Shown here piece by piece: positions 4,742 through 7,477 of a DNA stretch of 7,477 nt; the stretch's first letter is position 1; each line of letters opens with the position of its first letter. This DNA comes from Candidatus Omnitrophota bacterium (GTDB lineage Bacteria; Omnitrophota; Gorgyraeia; Gygaellales; JAHJCI01): NCBI GenBank assembly GCA_018813085.1, contig JAHJCI010000015.1:1-7477 (forward strand), given 5' to 3'. The notes below the pieces were generated by a model. That model ran no database searches. It was given only the letters and a program-made list of their open reading frames with translations, and had not been told where the DNA came from. The translations under genes were made by a program, and so were the position numbers.

Positions 4742-4746
4742 AGGAG
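4742..4746 (+). promoter_or_regulatory. Ribosome-binding site of serS
   Basis: AGGAG lies eight bases before the serS ATG at 4755. It overlaps the TAG stop of the last rtcB-tail copy, so this copy sits at a normal operon distance from serS. Confidence 0.8.
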
Positions 4747-4754
4747 TTAACAAG

Positions 4755-6023
4755 ATGCTGGATATAAAATTCATAAGAGAGAATCAGGATACGCTGAAAA
4801 AATCTCTTAAGGACAGGGGCGTTAAGATTGATCTAGAGGGGCTTATTGAGGTTGATGAATCCCGCAGGCAGACATTGGTCAAACTCGAGGAATTGCGTCA
4901 GAAAAAGAATATCGCCAACGATGAGATATCCAGACTGCTAAAAGACAAGAAGGACGCAAGGGCGAAGATTGCTTCGATGAAGTCAACCTCCGGCCAGGTA
5001 GATGAATTGGAAGCCAAGCTCAGGGAATATCAGGGTAAATTAAATGATTTACTGCTGGTTATCCCTAACATTGCGCATTCATCCATTCCCGTCGGAGATG
5101 CTTCTGCGCAGAAGATTGTGCGCTCCTGGGGAGAGGTAAAGAAATTCGATTTTACCCCTTTGAATCACACTGAAATAGCCGAGGCACTGGATATAATAGA
5201 TTTACCGCGCGCTGCCAAGATAGCCGGCTCTAATTTTGTACTCTATAAAGGCTGGGGCGCAAGGCTTGAGCGCGCCTTGATTAATTTTATGCTTGATTTA
5301 CATACCTCAAAGCACGGCTATACCGAAATATTTCCACCGTTTTTGGTTAACCGCCGGGCAATGATAGGCACCGGGCAGCTTCCGAAATTAGAAGAGGATA
5401 TGTACCGTCTTCGTGATGAGGATTTATTCCTTGTGCCGACTGCCGAGGTCCCGCTGACTAATATGTTCAGCGATGAAATCCTGGAGGCAAAGAAACTTCC
5501 CATATATTATACCGCTTATACTGCCTGCTTCCGCCGCGAGGCAGGTTCCTACGGAAAAGATACCAAAGGCCTTGTACGCGTGCATCAGTTTGATAAAGTA
5601 GAACTGGTGAAGTTCGTTGAACCAGAGACTTCTTACGAGGAGCTGGAGAAGCTGGTTATTAATGCAGAAGAGGTTTTGCAATTGCTGGAATTGCCTTATC
5701 GCCTGGTGCTTTTGCCTACCCGCGATATCAGCTTTGCTGCCTCCAAGTGTTATGATATAGAAGCATATGCTTCTGGCATTGATACCTGGCTTGAGGTTTC
5801 AAGCTGCAGCAATTTCGAGGCGTTTCAGGCACGCCGGGCAAATATAAGGTTCCGCAAGGATAAGAAAGTAGAATATCTACACACCCTTAACGGCTCAGGA
5901 GTAGCTTTGGCGCGCACACTAATTTGTATTCTGGAGAATTATCAGCAGAAAGACGGCTCGATAGCTATCCCTAAGGTACTACAACCTTACTTAAATGGAG
6001 AATCTACAATCCCTAAACCCTAA
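4755..6023 (+). CDS. serS: Seryl-tRNA synthetase
   Basis: SerS charges tRNA-Ser (and tRNA-Sec where present) with serine in the cytoplasm. The 422-residue product is full length for a bacterial-type enzyme. Residues 1-105 hold the N-terminal domain with its two-helix coiled-coil arm (about 28-102), which grips the long variable arm of tRNA-Ser. The class II catalytic core follows, with VPTAEVPLTN (227-236) for serine, motif 2 FRREAGSYGKDTKGLVR (259-275) plus VHQF, SSCSNFEAFQARR (349-361) and motif 3 HTLNGSGVALARTL (376-389). Residue R323 (LPTRD) stands where E. coli has glycine (CTGD), outside the ATP motifs. The start has a good Shine-Dalgarno (4742-4746). The gene follows rtcB in the same direction and overlaps the next gene by 29 bp. 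Confidence 0.97.
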   Translation: MLDIKFIRENQDTLKKSLKDRGVKIDLEGLIEVDESRRQTLVKLEELRQKKNIANDEISRLLKDKKDARAKIASMKSTSGQVDELEAKLREYQGKLNDLLLVIPNIAHSSIPVGDASAQKIVRSWGEVKKFDFTPLNHTEIAEALDIIDLPRAAKIAGSNFVLYKGWGARLERALINFMLDLHTSKHGYTEIFPPFLVNRRAMIGTGQLPKLEEDMYRLRDEDLFLVPTAEVPLTNMFSDEILEAKKLPIYYTAYTACFRREAGSYGKDTKGLVRVHQFDKVELVKFVEPETSYEELEKLVINAEEVLQLLELPYRLVLLPTRDISFAASKCYDIEAYASGIDTWLEVSSCSNFEAFQARRANIRFRKDKKVEYLHTLNGSGVALARTLICILENYQQKDGSIAIPKVLQPYLNGESTIPKP

Positions 6024-6633
6024 CAGGTCTCAAAAGGCATTGAAGGTCCTGAAAACTATTATTATAGTATTTCTTCTGCCCTGGGTTTATTCTTTTAGCC
6101 TGGCATTTGTAAACGAGTCGCAGGCAGTCCAGAGGGCGCTATTTAATTCCTTTGTCTGCGGCATAATCAGTTTTCTGGTTATTTACCTTTTTATCTATTC
6201 GCCCTCAAAAGTTTACCAGAAGGGACAGAAGATGACAGAAGCAACTTTTCGTTTTATCTCTCCCCTGGTAAAGGTTGCCCCGTTTGTGATGCCCATATAC
6301 AGTATAATAATATTCCTGCTTTATGCTTTGATTTTCCGCTTTGTGCATTCCCAGATGATTTTTAAAATATTCATGTTCCTTATAGGGTTTAGCATTATAT
6401 TACATCTTGTTTTCAGCGCAAAGGTCTTGCATTCGCGCAAAGACGATTTCCTGATGATCAACTACCTGTTTTCTTTTATTTTTATTTATTTAATTAACGT
6501 GGCCTTGCTTTCTTTGGGCTTTAGTATTATATTTAAAGCATTTTCCTTGAATAGCTTCTGTCAGTCATCCCTGGAAATCAGCAGCAGTATTTTTTCCGCC
6601 GTATTCAATCAGCTCTTTACCTGCCCGGTCTAA
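5995..6633 (+). CDS. Hypothetical five-helix membrane protein
   Basis: I do not recognise this 212-residue protein. It is strongly hydrophobic, with likely membrane helices at about 19-39, 50-68, 95-116, 123-144 and 154-181. A short basic N-terminus (residues 11-20 include R11, K14, K17 and K20) and positively charged loops around 72-79 and 143-149 suggest a cytoplasmic N-terminus. The final 30 residues are less hydrophobic and serine-rich. No enzymatic motif, signal peptidase site or known fold signature is visible. The ATG at 5995 lies inside the last codons of serS (29-bp overlap, other frame), with GAG-type purines but no clear Shine-Dalgarno, so translational coupling to serS is likely. 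A gene is supported by length, composition and the tight overlap; its function is unknown. Confidence 0.75.
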   Translation: MENLQSLNPNRSQKALKVLKTIIIVFLLPWVYSFSLAFVNESQAVQRALFNSFVCGIISFLVIYLFIYSPSKVYQKGQKMTEATFRFISPLVKVAPFVMPIYSIIIFLLYALIFRFVHSQMIFKIFMFLIGFSIILHLVFSAKVLHSRKDDFLMINYLFSFIFIYLINVALLSLGFSIIFKAFSLNSFCQSSLEISSSIFSAVFNQLFTCPV

Positions 6634-6653
6634 AAATCAGCACCAATTAAAGT

Positions 6654-6738
6654 TCATTATTAAGGGACGCCCTTTCAGCTAATCGGGAGTCTGTCCTAGA
6701 GCCAATCGGAAGAGTGTCCCTTACATTAGCAATAATGA
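6654..6738. repeat. Long imperfect hairpin after the membrane-protein gene
   Basis: TCATTATTAAGGGAC (6654-6668) pairs with GTCCCTT (6716-6722) and AATAATGA (6731-6738), with eight extra bases in the right arm. It begins 21 bp past the membrane-protein stop and might stabilise or end that transcript, though no clear T run follows. It overlaps the left end of the 260-bp inverted-repeat element. Confidence 0.45.
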
Positions 6739-6781
6739 TAATTTGTTAGCTTTGGGGACATCTGCCTTCGCTAAGCAGCCT

Positions 6782-6819
6782 GCCTGACGCCTGCCTGACG
6801 GCAGGCAGGGCAGTCAGGC
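6782..6819. repeat. Nested GCCTGAC/GCCTGCC hairpin
   Basis: GCCTGAC (6782-6788) pairs with GTCAGGC (6813-6819), and inside it GCCTGCC (6789-6795) pairs with GGCAGGC (6800-6806) around TGAC. The two 7-bp stems stack directly on the left side, with a six-base bulge on the right. It lies in the middle of the 260-bp element. Confidence 0.65.
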
Positions 6820-6829
6820 TTTCGCGTTT

Positions 6830-6856
6830 AGTTTTGTCGGATAGTCCGACGAAACT
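6830..6856. repeat. 12-bp hairpin with TAG loop
   Basis: AGTTTTGTCGGA (6830-6841) and TCCGACGAAACT (6845-6856) pair at all 12 positions with one T-G wobble around a 3-nt loop, TAG. It is the tightest stem inside the 260-bp element. No T run follows on the plus strand. Confidence 0.65.
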
Positions 6857-6948
6857 TACTGTAGCTAAAGAAACTTGCAAGCGTAGGGGGACACCCTTCC
6901 GATTGGCTGAAAGGACGTCCCTGATGGTTAAAGGTAGTTTTGTTATAA

Positions 6949-6977
6949 TTGACAACAGAATACAATGATGATATGAT
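6949..6977 (+). promoter_or_regulatory. Sigma70-type promoter towards the tRNA-Ser genes
   Basis: TTGACA (6949-6954) is followed after exactly 17 bp by TATGAT (6972-6977), one base from the consensus -10. It lies just outside the right end of the 260-bp element and about 97 bp before the broken tRNA-Ser, pointing at both tRNA-Ser copies. The intact tRNA-Ser at 7230 could be transcribed from here through the insertion. Confidence 0.7.
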
Positions 6978-6985
6978 TTAAAATC

Positions 6986-7040
6986 GGAGAGTCCGTTCCG
7001 CCCCCTGTTTTAAACAACGGCGAGGCGAACGAGACTTCTC
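6986..7040. repeat. Imperfect palindrome in the tRNA-Ser leader
   Basis: GAGAGTCCGTTCCGCC (6986-7001) and GGCGAACGAGACTTCTC (7024-7040) are complementary with small bulges. TTTAAAA (6977-6983) with TTTTAAA (7008-7014) is a competing pairing. At about 55 bp with GTCC..GCC / GGC..GAC arms it recalls the 50-bp family, but it lacks the CGAAG motifs. Confidence 0.4.
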
Positions 7041-7073
7041 CCAAATTGTCTGTAAGTAAACTATAGTAATTGT

Positions 7074-7095
7074 GGAGAGGTGGCTCAAGCGGTTG
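7074..7095 (+). pseudogene. tRNA-Ser 5' fragment, cut in the D-loop
   Basis: GGAGAGG (acceptor strand), TG, then GCTCAAGCGGTTG match the usual start of a bacterial tRNA-Ser up to the D-loop. The sequence then changes abruptly to the hairpin TCCCGT-AAA-ACGGGA, and no anticodon arm, long variable arm or T-arm follows before the intact tRNA-Ser at 7230. Its acceptor strand differs from that gene's (GGTGGGG), so it is the remnant of a separate serine tRNA. Confidence 0.6.
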
Positions 7096-7206
7096 TCCCG
7101 TAAAACGGGATTTCGCTAAATTTTTTAATTAGTTGCTCAAAAAGCGGCAGTATTGTAACCGAGTGAAACGAGGGAATCCCGCATGTGTTGAAATTCTTGA
7201 GCGGGA
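7096..7206. repeat. Hairpin-rich insertion between tRNA-Ser fragment and tRNA-Ser
   Basis: The stretch starts with the perfect hairpin TCCCGT-AAA-ACGGGA (7096-7110) and ends with TCCCGC (7177-7182), 18 bases, GCGGGA (7201-7206). The outer TCCCG and CGGGA also pair across the whole 111 bp. The arms match the TCCCGCC/GGCGGGA family at 1696-1787. No protein is encoded. Confidence 0.5.
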
Positions 7207-7229
7207 AAAACTGTTCTCTTGATAGATTT

Positions 7230-7319
7230 GGTGGGGTGCGAGAGTGGTTGAACCGGCCTGTCTTGAAAACAGGTGAGGGCTTTCGTCCTCCGTGGGTTCG
7301 AATCCCACCCCCACCGCCA
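7230..7319 (+). tRNA. tRNA-Ser (anticodon UGA)
   Basis: The acceptor stem is GGTGGGG/CCCCACC. The anticodon stem is CCTGT/ACAGG with loop CTTGAAA, giving anticodon TGA (7264-7266), which reads UCA and, by wobble, other UCN codons. A long variable arm (7274-7291, stem GAGG/CCTC) marks it as class II. The T-stem is GTGGG/CCCAC with loop TTCGAAT, and the discriminator is G. CCA is present at 7317-7319, unlike the other tRNAs here, but those bases are also the start of a palindromic arm, so the encoded CCA may be accidental. The gene is a substrate for the SerS encoded upstream. Confidence 0.95.
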
Positions 7320-7368
7320 TCCTTCGCCCTTGGAATCTGAATAGAACTGACGATGGGCTACGGATGGC
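7316..7368. repeat. 53-bp palindrome starting at the tRNA-Ser 3' end
   Basis: GCCATCCTTCGCCC (7316-7329) and GGGCTACGGATGGC (7355-7368) pair with 7 bp, a 3-nt internal loop (TTC opposite TAC) and 4 bp. This is the same design as the 50-bp family with other outer bases. Its first four bases are the G73 and CCA of the tRNA-Ser. Confidence 0.6.
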
Positions 7369-7403
7369 TTCGAGTTAAATATGTGGTTTGTATATTTTCT
7401 CAT

Positions 7404-7439
7404 AAGTCAACGCCATCCAAAGTATATTTACGTTGGCTT
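7404..7439. repeat. Hairpin near the window end
   Basis: AAGTCAACG (7404-7412) and CGTTGGCTT (7431-7439) form nine pairs with one T-G wobble around an 18-nt loop. No T run follows. It precedes a purine-rich stretch (AAGGA, 7457-7461) and an ATG at the last three bases, which could open another gene that runs out of the window; nothing more can be said of that gene. Confidence 0.35.
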
Positions 7440-7477
7440 AACGAGTAATATAGAAAGAAGGATTTCACAACATAATG

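Larger units (their letters stand above)
4469..4742 (+). repeat. Four alternating copies of the rtcB 3' end, 165-bp period
   Basis: Type a, the real gene end (4469-4495) plus following bases to 4518, is repeated identically for 50 bp at 4634-4683. Type b (4549-4577) is repeated identically for 29 bp at 4714-4742. Both pairs are offset by exactly 165 bp. Type a encodes KPLGVIKG-stop and type b encodes MRPLGVIKG-stop. Over PLGVIKG the amino acids agree but six of seven codons differ (only GTA is shared), with different stops (TGA; TAA or TAG). The 30 bp between a and b agree at only 18 of 30 positions. The last b copy overlaps the serS ribosome-binding site. Only the first a copy is the functional end of rtcB. 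Confidence 0.85.
6663..6922. mobile_element. 260-bp MITE-like element with inverted-repeat ends
   Basis: The left end (6663-6696, starting AGGGACGCCCTTTCAGC) and the right end (6889-6922) are inverted repeats agreeing at 29 of 34 positions. A further partial copy of the end sequence lies directly inside the left end (6700-6720) and matches the right end at 20 of 21. No credible protein is encoded; the interior is made of hairpins. No clear target duplication flanks it. This fits a non-autonomous element or a cluster of REP-like palindromes; no transposase gene is in the window. Confidence 0.55.

Noticed and set aside
4496..4754. A riboswitch or T-box controlling serS
   Set aside because: The spacer is fully explained by rtcB-tail repeats and palindromic elements; no T-box sequence, specifier hairpin or terminator with T run precedes serS.
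6746..6955. A 69-codon minus-strand frame
   Set aside because: It runs through the hairpins of the 260-bp inverted-repeat element, has no ribosome-binding site and no protein-like composition.
7129..7403. Minus-strand reading frames containing GVGFEPT..SPHLFSRQAG and GWDSNPRR-like sequences
   Set aside because: These are translations of the antisense of tRNA-Ser(UGA), a well-known class of spurious protein predictions. The cloverleaf is unambiguous and overlaps them.
6634..7477. An integrase or transposase gene driving the repeats
   Set aside because: No frame in this stretch or elsewhere in the window resembles a recombinase; any such protein must be encoded elsewhere.

Overview
The window looks like a chromosomal segment of a Gram-negative bacterium. 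It carries two lipid A genes (lpxA, lpxI), an archease-rtcB pair, serS and three intact tRNA genes. Together with a moderate GC content and many small palindromic repeats, this would fit an uncultivated lineage such as Omnitrophota. That placement is an impression from gene content; no ribosomal RNA gene is present to fix it.

Layout. Bases 38-1619 hold lpxA and lpxI, adjacent and probably cotranscribed, ended by a likely terminator. Bases 1620-2575 have no protein gene but are dense with structure: tandem hairpins, a tRNA-Arg(UCG) gene, a tRNA-Lys(CUU) gene with its own promoter, and three broken tRNA-Arg-like genes cut by small hairpin elements. Bases 2576-4495 encode archease and RtcB. Bases 4496-4754 are a 259-bp spacer that repeats the codons for the RtcB C-terminus three more times and holds three palindromic elements. 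Bases 4755-6633 encode seryl-tRNA synthetase and an overlapping five-helix membrane protein. Bases 6634-7477 have no recognisable protein gene. They hold a 260-bp element with inverted-repeat ends, a strong promoter, a broken tRNA-Ser, an intact tRNA-Ser(UGA) and further palindromes.

How the genes work together. LpxA and LpxI catalyse the first and fourth steps of lipid A synthesis. Archease activates RtcB, which joins RNA ends carrying 2',3'-cyclic phosphate and 5'-OH, as in tRNA ligation and repair. SerS charges tRNA-Ser, one of which lies nearby. A transcript could run from the tRNA-Lys promoter through archease, rtcB, serS and the membrane protein.

The main novelty is a dispersed family of roughly 50-bp palindromic elements. 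Two copies, one inside a tRNA-Arg gene and one behind rtcB, align without gaps at 38 of 50 positions. Both arms of most copies keep CGAAG, which leaves a non-complementary GAA/GAA internal loop in an otherwise paired stem. Behind rtcB, the elements are interleaved with four copies of the sequence for the RtcB tail (PLGVIKG, including the GMP-contacting lysine) in two synonymous versions with an exact 165-bp period. The copy next to serS is positioned as if it were the original rtcB end.
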